A stretch of 9,033 bases of DNA from NCBI GenBank assembly GCA_030609125.1, contig JAUWCW010000061.1, forward strand, positions 1 through 9,033, given 5' to 3'. Both the position numbers and the translations under genes were made by a program. This DNA comes from JAUWCW01 sp030609125 [NCBI: Candidatus Rokuibacteriota bacterium]. GTDB taxonomy: Bacteria > JAUVQV01. A model generated the notes under the pieces. It worked only from the letters and a program-made list of their open reading frames with translations. It was not told the DNA's origin and searched no databases. Numbering within the stretch: the first letter of the stretch is position 1; the number at the start of each line of letters is the position of its first letter. This document shows positions 1 to 8,523 of this stretch, one piece after another.

Positions 1-61
1 TATAGTGAAAAAAACGAAAAACAAGAAAAAGTTCTTGTAACTATTAAAGGCAGGACAGCCT
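1..61 (+). promoter_or_regulatory. AT-rich upstream region with hairpin, before the YkgJ-type gene
   Basis: This A-rich stretch contrasts with the GC-rich genes after it and is the likely control region of the first operon. TATAGT at 1-6 matches five of six bases of a sigma-70 -10 box, but the matching -35 would lie outside the window. Bases 21-38 form a perfect 7-bp inverted repeat (ACAAGAA / TTCTTGT) around an AAAG loop. AGGA at 52-55 is a suitable ribosome binding site, 6 nt before the GTG start at 62. The hairpin could be an operator or an mRNA structure. Read on the minus strand it is followed by a T-rich tract like a terminator, but no minus-strand gene runs into it here. Confidence 0.3.
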
Positions 62-682
62 GTGACACGGGTAACGTTTACCGAGGATGAAAAGAAGCAG
101 CCCTGGCTCCCCCTGGTTCTTGAGGCCTGCGCCGTCATCGACCAAGGGGTGGCAGAGGCGGTGGGGAGGGCCCGCAAGGCGACGGGGAAGGACCTTGCCT
201 GTCGCAGGGGCTGCGACATCTGCTGCCGCACCCAGCGCGACATTCCCGTCTATCCCCACGAGATGATGGGAATCTACTGGTACTGCACGGAGAAGATCAA
301 GCAGCCCACCAGAGAGGTCCTCCGGGTTCGGCTGGCGGAGAGGGGCCGCGGAGGTTCCTGCCCCTTTCTCGTGGACGGGGGCTGCATCGTTCATCCCCTC
401 CGTCCCACCGGCTGCCGCCAGTTCAACGTCTTCGGCAGCCCCTGCGCGGAGGGGGAAGACCCTTTTCACGCCAGGAGGGAGGACGTGGTCACCCCCGAGA
501 GGTCCTTTACGCAACGCGCCTTCAGGCTCGTTCTCTCCCTCTACGGTATCGACGACGCCTCCATGGGGGAGAAGGAGAAAAAGGCGGCGGCGGAGAGGGT
601 CGTCCACACCCAGGTGGTGAACCTGCAGACATTCGACTGGGGAAAGCTTGCGGAGAGGATGAGGGAGGCCCCCTCGTCATGA
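62..682 (+). CDS. YkgJ-family cysteine cluster protein (putative zinc/iron-chelating)
   Basis: A 206-residue soluble protein of the YkgJ / CxxCxxCC family, thought to bind a metal (zinc or iron) through clustered cysteines; the biochemical role of most members is unknown. The signature is C47-x3-C51-x2-C54-C55, followed by C100-P, C108, H111-P, R114-P and C118-R, then C128. This is the usual family pattern of a first cysteine cluster and a later C...C..HP.RP..CR segment. No signal peptide or membrane segment is visible, so it is probably cytoplasmic. The GTG start at 62 is chosen because AGGA lies 6 nt upstream. The stop overlaps the next ATG by 4 bp (ATGA), so it is probably translated together with the adenylyltransferase. 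The family call is firm; the function and metal are not. Confidence 0.85.
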   Translation: MTRVTFTEDEKKQPWLPLVLEACAVIDQGVAEAVGRARKATGKDLACRRGCDICCRTQRDIPVYPHEMMGIYWYCTEKIKQPTREVLRVRLAERGRGGSCPFLVDGGCIVHPLRPTGCRQFNVFGSPCAEGEDPFHARREDVVTPERSFTQRAFRLVLSLYGIDDASMGEKEKKAAAERVVHTQVVNLQTFDWGKLAERMREAPSS

Positions 683-1578
683 AGCTCATCCTTCAGAAAG
701 GCACCCTTTGGCGGAAGGTCCTCGATGCCACCGCCGCGGCGACGGAGGGCGGATCGCTCCATCCCATCCCCACTCGCCTGGAGCACGTGGAGGAGGGAGG
801 TGTGCGGTTCATCGTTCGCGTCCTCACCGGCCGGCCCCGCAAGTACGAGGAGTCCTCGAGGGATGGCAACCCCTTTCTTCCCTATGACGAATCGCTTTTC
901 GTAGGGGAACTCACTGACACTCACGTATGCCTGCTGAACAAGTTCAACGTGGTGGAGCACCACCTGCTGGCGGTCACCAGGGAGTTCGAGGACCAGGAGG
1001 ACTATCTCACCGTGAGGGATTTCGCCGCCTTTCTCGCTGGACTGGCGGAGTTCGACTGCCTGGCCTTCTACAACGGAGGTGTGACTGCCGGCGCGAGCCA
1101 GCCTCACAGGCACCTCCAGTTTGTGGCCTTGCCGATGGATCCCGGGGGACCGGCCGTTCCCGTCGAGCCGCTGGTTGCCGGGAGTCTTCCCGCTCAGGGG
1201 CAGGTCGGGTCCTCCCCCTCCCTGCCGTTTCGCCACGCCCTTGCCCCGATGGATCCCGCTTGGATCGGCGATCCCTTGAGCGGCGCTCATGAGGCCCTGG
1301 GGCGCTACCACCGCATGCTCTGCGCGGCGGGAATGGAGAGAGGCGGCTCGCCCGCCCGGCAGCGTCAGAGCGGCCCTTACAATCTGCTGATCACCCGCCG
1401 GTGGATGCTCCTGGTGCCCCGCTCGGCCGAGTTCTTCAACGGGGCGTCGGTGAACGCCCTGGGTTTTGCCGGGGCGCTTCTCGTCAGGCACGAGGATCAG
1501 CTTCGGGATCTGAAGAGACGGGGCCCCATGACGGCCCTGCGGAGCGTAGCCTTCCCGAGGGAAGAGGGTGAGGCATGA
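679..1578 (+). CDS. ATP adenylyltransferase (Ap4A phosphorylase family)
   Basis: A 299-residue protein of the APA1/APA2 type, which splits diadenosine tetraphosphate (Ap4A) with phosphate to ATP and ADP, or works in the reverse adenylyl-transfer direction. It shows the family's LLNKFNVVEHHLLAVT segment (residues 85-100) and the HIT-like nucleotide-binding motif SQPHRHLQ (140-147, with H143-x-H145-x-Q147), in which a histidine is expected to be the nucleophile. The C-terminal domain has the typical YNLLITRRWMLLVPRS segment (234-249). The length is normal for the family. It is cytoplasmic, with no signal peptide. The ATG overlaps the previous stop by 4 bp, with GAGGGAGG upstream, and its own stop overlaps the next ATG by 4 bp. 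Pairing with a phosphoesterase suggests a small nucleotide or dinucleotide turnover operon; the true substrate is inferred from the family. Confidence 0.85.
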   Translation: MKLILQKGTLWRKVLDATAAATEGGSLHPIPTRLEHVEEGGVRFIVRVLTGRPRKYEESSRDGNPFLPYDESLFVGELTDTHVCLLNKFNVVEHHLLAVTREFEDQEDYLTVRDFAAFLAGLAEFDCLAFYNGGVTAGASQPHRHLQFVALPMDPGGPAVPVEPLVAGSLPAQGQVGSSPSLPFRHALAPMDPAWIGDPLSGAHEALGRYHRMLCAAGMERGGSPARQRQSGPYNLLITRRWMLLVPRSAEFFNGASVNALGFAGALLVRHEDQLRDLKRRGPMTALRSVAFPREEGEA

Positions 1579-2063
1579 AGATAGGGATCTTCTCGGACAC
1601 GCACGATGACAGGGAGGCTGTCTTGCGGGCGGTGGACCTGTTCAACTCCCGCCGCGTGGACAAGGTCATCCACGCCGGGGACTTCGCCACCGCCGATACC
1701 GTGGGGATCCTGAGTGGGCTCGAGGCTCCTTTCGGCGCCGTCCACGGCAATTGCGACACCGGCCTCATGCGCCCCGGCGTCTGGTGGGACGGGGGGGAGA
1801 TCCACCGGTCTCCCTGGCGGACCAGCCTGGGGGGCAAGAGGACGGTGGTCGTTCACGAGCACCACTCGGTGGAAAAACTCGCCGCCGGCGGTAAGTTTGA
1901 TCTCGTCATCTATGGCCATCTCCACGTGCCGGATGTGCGGACCGTGGGAGAGACCCTTGTTGTCAACCCGGGCAAGACGGCGCGCCAGCACCAGGGAAGG
2001 TCGACAGTCGCCCTCCTCGACACGGAGAACATGCACGTGCAGATCGTCGATCTCTTCCGGTGA
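1575..2063 (+). CDS. YfcE/MJ0936-type metallophosphoesterase
   Basis: A 162-residue calcineurin-like phosphoesterase of the compact YfcE/MJ0936 group, enzymes that hydrolyse phosphodiester or phosphomonoester bonds with two bound metals, often manganese. The metal-binding motifs appear in order: S-D8-T-H10, A-G35-D36, G58-N59-C-D61, a histidine patch H94-E-H96-H97, Y-G114-H115-L-H117 and N131-P-G. The third histidine motif is usually HG(H) in this family and here reads HEHH, a small departure from the norm. The length fits the family (about 160-185 residues). It is cytoplasmic. It overlaps the adenylyltransferase by 4 bp (ATGA), with a good AGGGTGAGG site just before the start. A role next to the adenylyltransferase in nucleotide turnover is inference; the natural substrate cannot be read from sequence. 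Confidence 0.85.
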   Translation: MKIGIFSDTHDDREAVLRAVDLFNSRRVDKVIHAGDFATADTVGILSGLEAPFGAVHGNCDTGLMRPGVWWDGGEIHRSPWRTSLGGKRTVVVHEHHSVEKLAAGGKFDLVIYGHLHVPDVRTVGETLVVNPGKTARQHQGRSTVALLDTENMHVQIVDLFR

Positions 2064-2140
2064 GGGGGAAGGGGGCGGTGGAAAACGTCAAGCCAAAAAT
2101 CGCTGGCCCCACCTGTCTTTTTCCTGTAACCTTACAAATT

Positions 2141-2530
2141 ATGACGGAAAAGCACCGAATCCTCATAGTTGACGACGAGCCGGACCACCTGATGGCCCTG
2201 AAGATGATCTTCGAGAGGGAGGAGAGCCTCGAGGTTGTCACCGCCTCAGATACGGTGGAGGCGGAAAAGGAGTTGGGGAGGGGGGGGATAGACCTGATCC
2301 TTCTCGACATTGCTCTTCCGGGGGAGTCGGGGATCGACTTCGCTCACCGCCTCAAGGGGATGGATGGTTACAGGGACCTTCCCGTGATCGCCCTGTCGGC
2401 TTACCCTGAGGAGATCTGGAGGGACAGGGCTCTCGAGGCGGGATGTGTCGCGTTCATCTCCAAACCATCGGAACCTCTGACCATTCTTGAAGCGGTGAAG
2501 GCGATCGTCACGGAATCTCCCCAGGGGTGA
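2141..2530 (+). CDS. single-domain response regulator (CheY-like receiver)
   Basis: A 129-residue receiver domain without an output domain. The acidic pair D11-D12 follows the first strand (ILIVDDEP), the phospho-acceptor is D56 (LLLDIALPG), the switch residue is S86 (ALSAYP) and the conserved lysine is K108 (ISKPSEP). Such proteins pass phosphate on or control a partner by contact. The ATG at 2141 gives a normal domain boundary, but there is no clear ribosome binding site before it. In-frame alternatives are GTG at 2060, which overlaps the phosphoesterase stop as GTGA, and GTG at 2078, which has a G-rich stretch upstream; they would add 27 or 21 unconserved residues. A run of eight G lies in the gene at 2280-2287. 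It probably belongs to the upstream operon, and the partner kinase is unknown; the hybrid kinase at 5207 is one candidate. Confidence 0.85.
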   Translation: MTEKHRILIVDDEPDHLMALKMIFEREESLEVVTASDTVEAEKELGRGGIDLILLDIALPGESGIDFAHRLKGMDGYRDLPVIALSAYPEEIWRDRALEAGCVAFISKPSEPLTILEAVKAIVTESPQG

Positions 2531-2663
2531 TCTGCCCGGACGTCAGAGTCCGCCCCCCGTGGTCCTTCAGGAACTCCTCGATCTCCATATCCCCCGCCAC
2601 CAGCAGGATTAGTGTACTCCCGGTCCTGTATGGTTCCTGCCGCTGCCTGGAAGTGGAGAGGTT
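2508..2663 (-). other. in-frame open tail after the stop of the minus-strand gene; possible small ORF
   Basis: Directly after the TAG of the 2664-3116 gene the same frame stays open for 51 codons to a TGA at 2508-2510, overlapping the 3' end of the response regulator on the other strand. The predicted residues look protein-like in the middle (LILLVAGDMEIEEFLKDHGG). An ATG at 2588-2586 could start a 26-residue peptide, but its G-rich upstream stretch is too close to be a convincing ribosome binding site. It could be a former C-terminal extension cut off by the TAG, a small gene, or chance in GC-rich DNA. The short convergent gap also holds a weak 5-bp hairpin (2537-2552) and no convincing terminator. 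Confidence 0.2.
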
Positions 2664-3116
2664 CTACTCCGTTGTCTCCTGGATCATGATGACTTCCTGC
2701 TTTCCCACGGCGAGAAAGCCGTATCGTTCCGGAGAGCTTACGAAACGGACGTCGCGGAGGTTGACGAAGCGCCGGACCTTGTTGAGTGAGGCCTGAAGGG
2801 TGCCGTCCCGGGGCACGAATACCTTACCCTTGAGGGTGCCAGCATGGTTTTTCAGGGTCACCGTCACGACGTGAAACTCGCCGCTCCGGGGACGGCTCCC
2901 GTCGTCCTCCCCTTCCTCGAGGGCCTCGAGATAGCTGATAGCGTCCTTGGCAACGATGATTTCGCTCTTCTCCTGTTTGACGCGAAGGAAGTCGTCGTGG
3001 GAGTTCAGGTAATCAGAGACGCGGAAGTGCGGAGGCGGGATGGCGAGGATACCGATGATCCTCTTGCCGGAAGCGTTGACACGAACCTTGACGAACTTCT
3101 TTGCCTGGGTATCCAT
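2664..3116 (-). CDS. conserved-looking hypothetical protein with an internal duplication
   Basis: A 150-residue protein that I do not recognise with certainty; it resembles short cytoplasmic proteins of unknown function. It has no signal peptide, membrane segment or cysteine. Two halves of about 55-60 residues share a pattern: V-x-V, then G, x-G-x-L or V, (I/V)P, then LN and F(L/V), ending with (V)-x-K and (L/I)-E/Q. Half one runs about 9-64 (with IPPPHFRVSDYLN), half two about 83-147 (with FVPRDGTLQASLN), joined by an acidic linker (EALEEGEDDG, 64-73). This suggests a tandem beta-rich domain pair. The start ATG is at 3116-3114. A run of eight G on the coding strand lies 15-22 nt upstream, and the ribosome binding site is weak. 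It converges with the response regulator and diverges from the lipoprotein gene. Confidence 0.7.
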   Translation of the reverse strand: MDTQAKKFVKVRVNASGKRIIGILAIPPPHFRVSDYLNSHDDFLRVKQEKSEIIVAKDAISYLEALEEGEDDGSRPRSGEFHVVTVTLKNHAGTLKGKVFVPRDGTLQASLNKVRRFVNLRDVRFVSSPERYGFLAVGKQEVIMIQETTE

Positions 3117-3149
3117 AGGAGCCGAGCGTTCCCCCCCCTCTCCTCTCTT

Positions 3150-3177
3150 AGTTTCCCCACAAATTTCCTCACGTCAA
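3150..3177 (-). promoter_or_regulatory. candidate sigma-70 promoter of the minus-strand hypothetical gene
   Basis: On the minus strand TTGACG (3177-3172) matches five of six -35 consensus bases and lies 16 nt from GAAACT (3155-3150), a weak -10 with three matches. A transcript would start near 3143, giving a leader of about 27 nt that contains the G8 tract. The -35 is good and the -10 is poor, so this is tentative. Confidence 0.3.
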
Positions 3178-3283
3178 GAAGAAAGACAGAAGAAAGACGG
3201 GAGCCGGGATTTCTCGACAAGAGGGGCGGCAGCGGCGAATACGGGTGGAAGAAGAGGGGACGGTCTGGTATAAGGGTGTTTCG

Positions 3284-3727
3284 ATGAAAAACGCAGGGTT
3301 TTTCTGTCTGATTGCCGCGGCGGCCGTCCTGGCGTCCTGCGGCACCCGGGGGAGTGACGAGCCCGGGCGGGCGTACCGGGAAGAGGCGGGCAGCAAGGCC
3401 TTTTCCTTCACCGCCGGCGTGCAGCTGGCCGTTCCCAAAGGGTTTCCGACGGACGTCGCCCTCTACCCGGGAAGTGACTTGAAGATGGCGCAGAAGAGGT
3501 CGCCCGTGGACTTCACCGTCATCCTCGCCACGCCCGACCCTGCCTCCCGGGCGGAGGAGTTCTACCGGCGGACGATGTCCGAGGCGGGGTGGGAAAATAC
3601 CGGCGAGGCCGGGCTGGAAGGCCGGCGTTACCTGAGATACGAGAAGGCGGGAGAGGTGGTGGCGATCAGCGTCGATCCGGAAGAGGAGCGGACTGTCATC
3701 AGCATCGCGTACAGGAAAAGGTACTGA
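3284..3727 (+). CDS. small lipoprotein of unknown function
   Basis: A 147-residue predicted lipoprotein. Residues 1-19 form a short signal peptide: a lysine after the start, a hydrophobic stretch, then the lipobox LASC, with C19 as the lipidated residue, followed by G-T-R. The mature protein contains VPKGFPTDVALYPG (about residues 46-59), a pattern I associate with small periplasmic lipoproteins of deltaproteobacteria, and an alpha/beta-looking body (EEFYRRTMSEAGWE, then strands near the C-terminus). The ATG at 3284 is preferred over an upstream in-frame GTG at 3245 because AAGG lies 8 nt before it and the signal peptide then starts correctly. TATAAG at 3269-3274 resembles a -10 box but lies almost on the start codon. 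Position +2 after the cysteine is T, not D, so outer-membrane sorting is plausible. The function is unknown. Confidence 0.75.
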   Translation: MKNAGFFCLIAAAAVLASCGTRGSDEPGRAYREEAGSKAFSFTAGVQLAVPKGFPTDVALYPGSDLKMAQKRSPVDFTVILATPDPASRAEEFYRRTMSEAGWENTGEAGLEGRRYLRYEKAGEVVAISVDPEEERTVISIAYRKRY

Positions 3728-3728
3728 C

Positions 3729-3887
3729 CAGGACAACATCTATCTCCCCATCGAGAACCCTGATCTGCCCGCCGAGGCCAACTGTATCCACTTCGTATTC
3801 GACGACTCGAGAACGGACATGACCGCGAGGGCCGCCGGTTTGTGTGCTCCGGCCGGCCCCGTGCGGCGAACCTTTCACGTGAGATGA
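3729..3887 (+). pseudogene. probable coding remnant, no start codon, unrecognised
   Basis: Directly after the lipoprotein stop another frame (open from 3636) reads as plausible protein: DNIYLPIENPDLPAEAN, then CIHFVFDDSRTDMTARAAG, ending at a TGA at 3885-3887. In its first 36 codons about five in six end in G or C, matching the intact genes around it. There is no start codon in this frame before an internal ATG near 3819, so as it stands it cannot be translated as a whole. It may be the stub of a gene lost by deletion, or an extension of the lipoprotein separated by a +1 frame change. I cannot name the family. Confidence 0.35.
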
Positions 3888-3903
3888 TGACTGCCCGGGT
3901 TCC

Positions 3904-4008
3904 ATGACCGCCGTCACCATCGTGCTCGTCCTGACCGGGGCGGCCGTCATGGCCGAATCCATCAGGAGGGAGAAGACCATTCTGGAGCGCCTCGGCGGAG
4001 AGGATTGA
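3904..4008 (+). CDS. possible 34-residue single-pass membrane peptide or gene remnant
   Basis: An ATG at 3904 opens a 34-codon frame with a hydrophobic segment (AVTIVLVLTGAAVMA) followed by a charged tail (ESIRREKTILERLGGED) and a TGA at 4006-4008. This has the shape of a small membrane protein, or of the C-terminal end of a larger one. It lacks a clear ribosome binding site, although the ATG overlaps the stop of a tiny upstream frame (3884-3907). The frame is open from just after a TGA at 3880-3882, so it could equally be the next fragment of the decayed gene seen at 3729-3887. Its stop lies inside the -35 box of the next operon's promoter. Confidence 0.25.
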   Translation: MTAVTIVLVLTGAAVMAESIRREKTILERLGGED

Positions 4009-4033
4009 CAGGGGCCGTTCCGGGCGTTACAAA
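4005..4033 (+). promoter_or_regulatory. sigma-70 type promoter of the binding protein-hybrid kinase operon
   Basis: A perfect -35 hexamer TTGACA (4005-4010), a 17-nt spacer and TACAAA (4028-4033, four of six matches to the -10 consensus) give a near-consensus promoter with ideal spacing. Transcription would start near 4040, about 19 nt before the ATG at 4059. This argues against reading the binding-protein frame back to a TTG at 4005, because that TTG is part of the -35 box. The block GGATTGACAGGGG (4002-4014) recurs exactly at 8468-8480. Confidence 0.6.
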
Positions 4034-4058
4034 TGAACGAGGTCCGGGGGTTGAGGGC

Positions 4059-5206
4059 ATGGCCATAACCGCTTTCTACGCAAGATCTTTTCACGCGCGA
4101 CTGCTGCACTGCGCTGCGGCCGTCTGCATGTTCGCCCTCACGGCGCTTTTGGCGGGATGCGGAGAGCGGGAGCCGGTGAGAATCGGCTTTTCCGGCGGGC
4201 TCTCCGGCCGCGTTGCCGACCTGGGAATTGATGGCCGCAACGGGGCGATTCTGGCTGTGGAGACGAAAAACGAATCCGGGGGAATTCACGGCCGGACGGT
4301 GGAGCTCATTGTGCGGGACGACAGGCAGGATCGGGAGACGGCAGTCGCCGTCGACCGGGAGCTGGTCGGGCTCGGGGTGGAAGCCATCCTGGGGCACATG
4401 ACCAGCTCCATGAGCATGGCAGCGGTTCACGTCGTCAACGGGAGCGCTGCCGTCATGGTGAGTCCCACCACGACGACCACCTATCTTTCCGGGAACGACG
4501 ACAGCTTCTTCCGCGTCATCGCGACGACGAAGGAGTATGCCTCCAAGATGGCCCGCTACCTGAAAAAGGAGCGCGGCCTCGAGGCGGTTACGGCCGTTTA
4601 CGACCGCGGCAACAGGGCGTACACCGAGAGCTGGTTCGAGGATTTCAGGAAGGAGTTCCTCTCCCTCGGAGGTCTGATAGTACACGTTGAGACTTTCCGG
4701 TCCGGTCCGGGGGTCCATTTTATCGACCTGGCCGAGGCGGCCCTCGCTTCCGGCGCGGAAGGGCTGATCGTCATCGCCAGCGCCATGGACACGGCCATGA
4801 TCTGTCAGCAGGTCCGGAAGATGGGGAGCAATATCACCATCGCCGCTGCCGAGTGGGCGGCGACGGAGAGGCTTGCGGACCTGGGAGGATCGGCGGTGGA
4901 GGGGATCGTCGTCTCACAGTTCTTTGACCGGGAGAGCACGGAAGAGGGCTTCACCTCCTTCCGCAGGATGTACAGGGAGCGTTTCGGAGGGGAGCCGGGC
5001 TTCGCCGCCGTCAATGCCTACGATGCCGCGACGGTGGTGATGAAGGCCGTCGAGCTCAGGGAGGAGGGAGAATCCCTGAAAGAAACCATCCTGAGGGTCG
5101 GCACCTTTGAGGGCATTCAGGGACCGGTGACGATTGACCGGTACGGTGACGCGCAGCGCAAAACCTTCATCACCACCATCGAGGGCGGCCGGTTCAAGGT
5201 GCTCGA

Positions 5207-5210
<4 letters not shown>
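4059..5210 (+). CDS. LivJ-like substrate-binding lipoprotein (Peripla_BP_6 type), probable sensor partner
   Basis: A 383-residue periplasmic binding protein of the branched-chain amino acid (LivJ-type, type I fold) family. The signal peptide carries a positively charged start, a hydrophobic core and the lipobox LLAGC with C34 lipidated, so the mature protein is membrane-anchored. The body begins with the typical VRIGFSGGLSGRVADLG (ligand-lobe start), then GGIHGRTVELIVRDD, AILGHMTSSMSMAAVHV and MVSPTTTT, which in relatives contribute to the ligand pocket. The C-terminal half has the usual AYDAATVVMKAVEL and a GPVTIDRYGDAQRKTFI ending. The ATG at 4059 is chosen for its signal peptide, the G-rich site upstream and the promoter at 4005-4033. 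No ABC permease or ATPase gene follows; instead the stop overlaps a hybrid kinase start (GTGA). The ligand may be an amino acid or aromatic acid, but cannot be read from sequence. Confidence 0.85.
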
Positions 5211-7785
<2,575 letters not shown>

Positions 7786-7789
<4 letters not shown>

Positions 7790-8487
7790 TCTCTCCTCCC
7801 CGTTGGGAGAAGATCGACACCGTTCTTCTCGACATGGACGGGACCCTCCTGGATCGGTATTTCGATGACCATTTCTGGCTGGAGCACGTCCCCGGGGAGT
7901 ACGCCCGCCTGCGGGGAATGGCCCTGGAGGACGCAAAGAAAGAGCTTTTCGAGAAGTACCGTTCTCAGGAGGGCACCCTGAACTGGACCGACCTCGACTA
8001 CTGGTCGGAGAGACTCGGCCTGGACATCCCCACCCTCAAAAGACAGGTCGATCACCTCATCGCCGTTCACCCCGGTGTCACGGAATTCCTGGAGGCCCTG
8101 CGCCGCTCGGGGCGGGCGGTCTGGCTGGTGACAAATGCCCACAGCAAGACGCTGGAGCTGAAGATGGAAAAGACGGCGCTGGCCGGAAAATTCAGCCGCA
8201 TCTTCACCTCCCGGCAGATCGGCTTCCCGAAGGAGGAGGTCCGGTTCTGGGAGGAGCTGAGGGACCGGGCCCCCTTCGAGCCGGGGAGGGCGCTCCTTGC
8301 GGACGACACCCTCGAGGTCCTCGAGGCGGCCGCCGCTTTCGGGCTCGCTTTTCTCGTCCAGGTGGCGCGGTTCAGCAGCGTCCGCGCACCGGAGCACTCG
8401 GAGAGGTTCTTTTCCATCGAAGGCTTTCGGGAGATTATGCCGCTTCCCCGGGGAAACGGGGCGGGGCGGATTGACAGGGGAGAATAA
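7786..8487 (+). CDS. yrfG: HAD hydrolase, YrfG-like GMP/IMP 5'-nucleotidase
   Basis: A 233-residue HAD-superfamily phosphatase that resembles E. coli YrfG, which removes phosphate from GMP and IMP. The YrfG-like opening (VDTVLLDMDGTLLD in the relative, IDTVLLDMDGTLLD here) holds the nucleophile D16 and D18 of motif I. The cap has the matching HTLNW/GTLNW...DYWSE..LGLDI segment (residues 63-81). Motif II is T116 in LVTNAHSK, motif III is K149 in GFPKEE and motif IV is D173-D174 in ADDTLEVLEAAAAFG. Length and order agree with the family. It is cytoplasmic. The ATG overlaps the kinase stop by 4 bp (ATGA) without a strong site of its own, so its translation probably depends on the kinase. The last codons hold the -35 box of the next promoter. 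Nucleotide specificity is inferred from similarity. Confidence 0.85.
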
Positions 8488-8497
8488 ATATTACAAT
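8471..8497 (+). promoter_or_regulatory. candidate promoter for the leader ORF and downstream sensor gene
   Basis: TTGACA at 8471-8476 is a perfect -35 hexamer lying in the last codons of the nucleotidase gene. TACAAT at 8492-8497 matches five of six -10 bases, but the spacer is only 15 nt; CAATAT at 8494-8499 would give the ideal 17 nt with a weaker match. The DNA turns abruptly AT-rich from 8484. Transcription would begin near 8504, giving a leader of about 118 nt before the ATG at 8622. The 13-bp block around this -35 (8468-8480) is identical to that of the operon promoter at 4005. Confidence 0.45.
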
Positions 8498-8510
8498 ATA
8501 CATAATGTAT
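8498..8510. repeat. 13-bp palindrome ATACAT-A-ATGTAT
   Basis: A perfect inverted repeat with 6-bp arms and one central base, placed at the expected transcription start just after the candidate -10 box. A short symmetric site here could be an operator for a dimeric regulator. It lies in AT-rich DNA, where such symmetry arises more easily by chance. Confidence 0.3.
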
Positions 8511-8523
8511 GAAAAGGATAATA

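Noticed and set aside
21-55. Minus-strand intrinsic terminator at the left edge
   Set aside because: The hairpin and T-rich tract fit on the minus strand, but no minus-strand gene reads into it from the right; the stem is also AT-rich.
2133-2138. TACAAA as a -10 box for the response regulator
   Set aside because: No -35 lies at the right distance, and transcription would start inside the gene, past the ATG at 2141.
3214-3242. TCGACA with GAATAC 17 nt downstream as the lipoprotein promoter
   Set aside because: The -35 match is fair but the -10 has only two of six consensus bases.
3245-3283. GTG start at 3245 for the small lipoprotein
   Set aside because: It would put 13 charged residues before the signal peptide; the ATG at 3284 has AAGG 8 nt upstream and starts the signal peptide correctly.
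3633-3760. Programmed +1 frameshift joining the lipoprotein to the downstream open frame
   Set aside because: A TGA-C context and an upstream purine run resemble the RF2 frameshift site, but the tyrosine codon before the stop cannot re-pair well in the +1 frame.
4005-4058. TTG start at 4005 for the binding protein, adding 18 residues
   Set aside because: This TTG is the first part of a perfect -35 hexamer, the added residues would displace the signal peptide from the N-terminus, and the ATG at 4059 gives a proper lipoprotein start.
3699-4718. Long minus-strand open frame of 339 codons
   Set aside because: It lies opposite the well-supported binding protein and the lipoprotein end, has low-complexity composition and no recognisable domain; it is an antisense shadow of GC-rich coding DNA.
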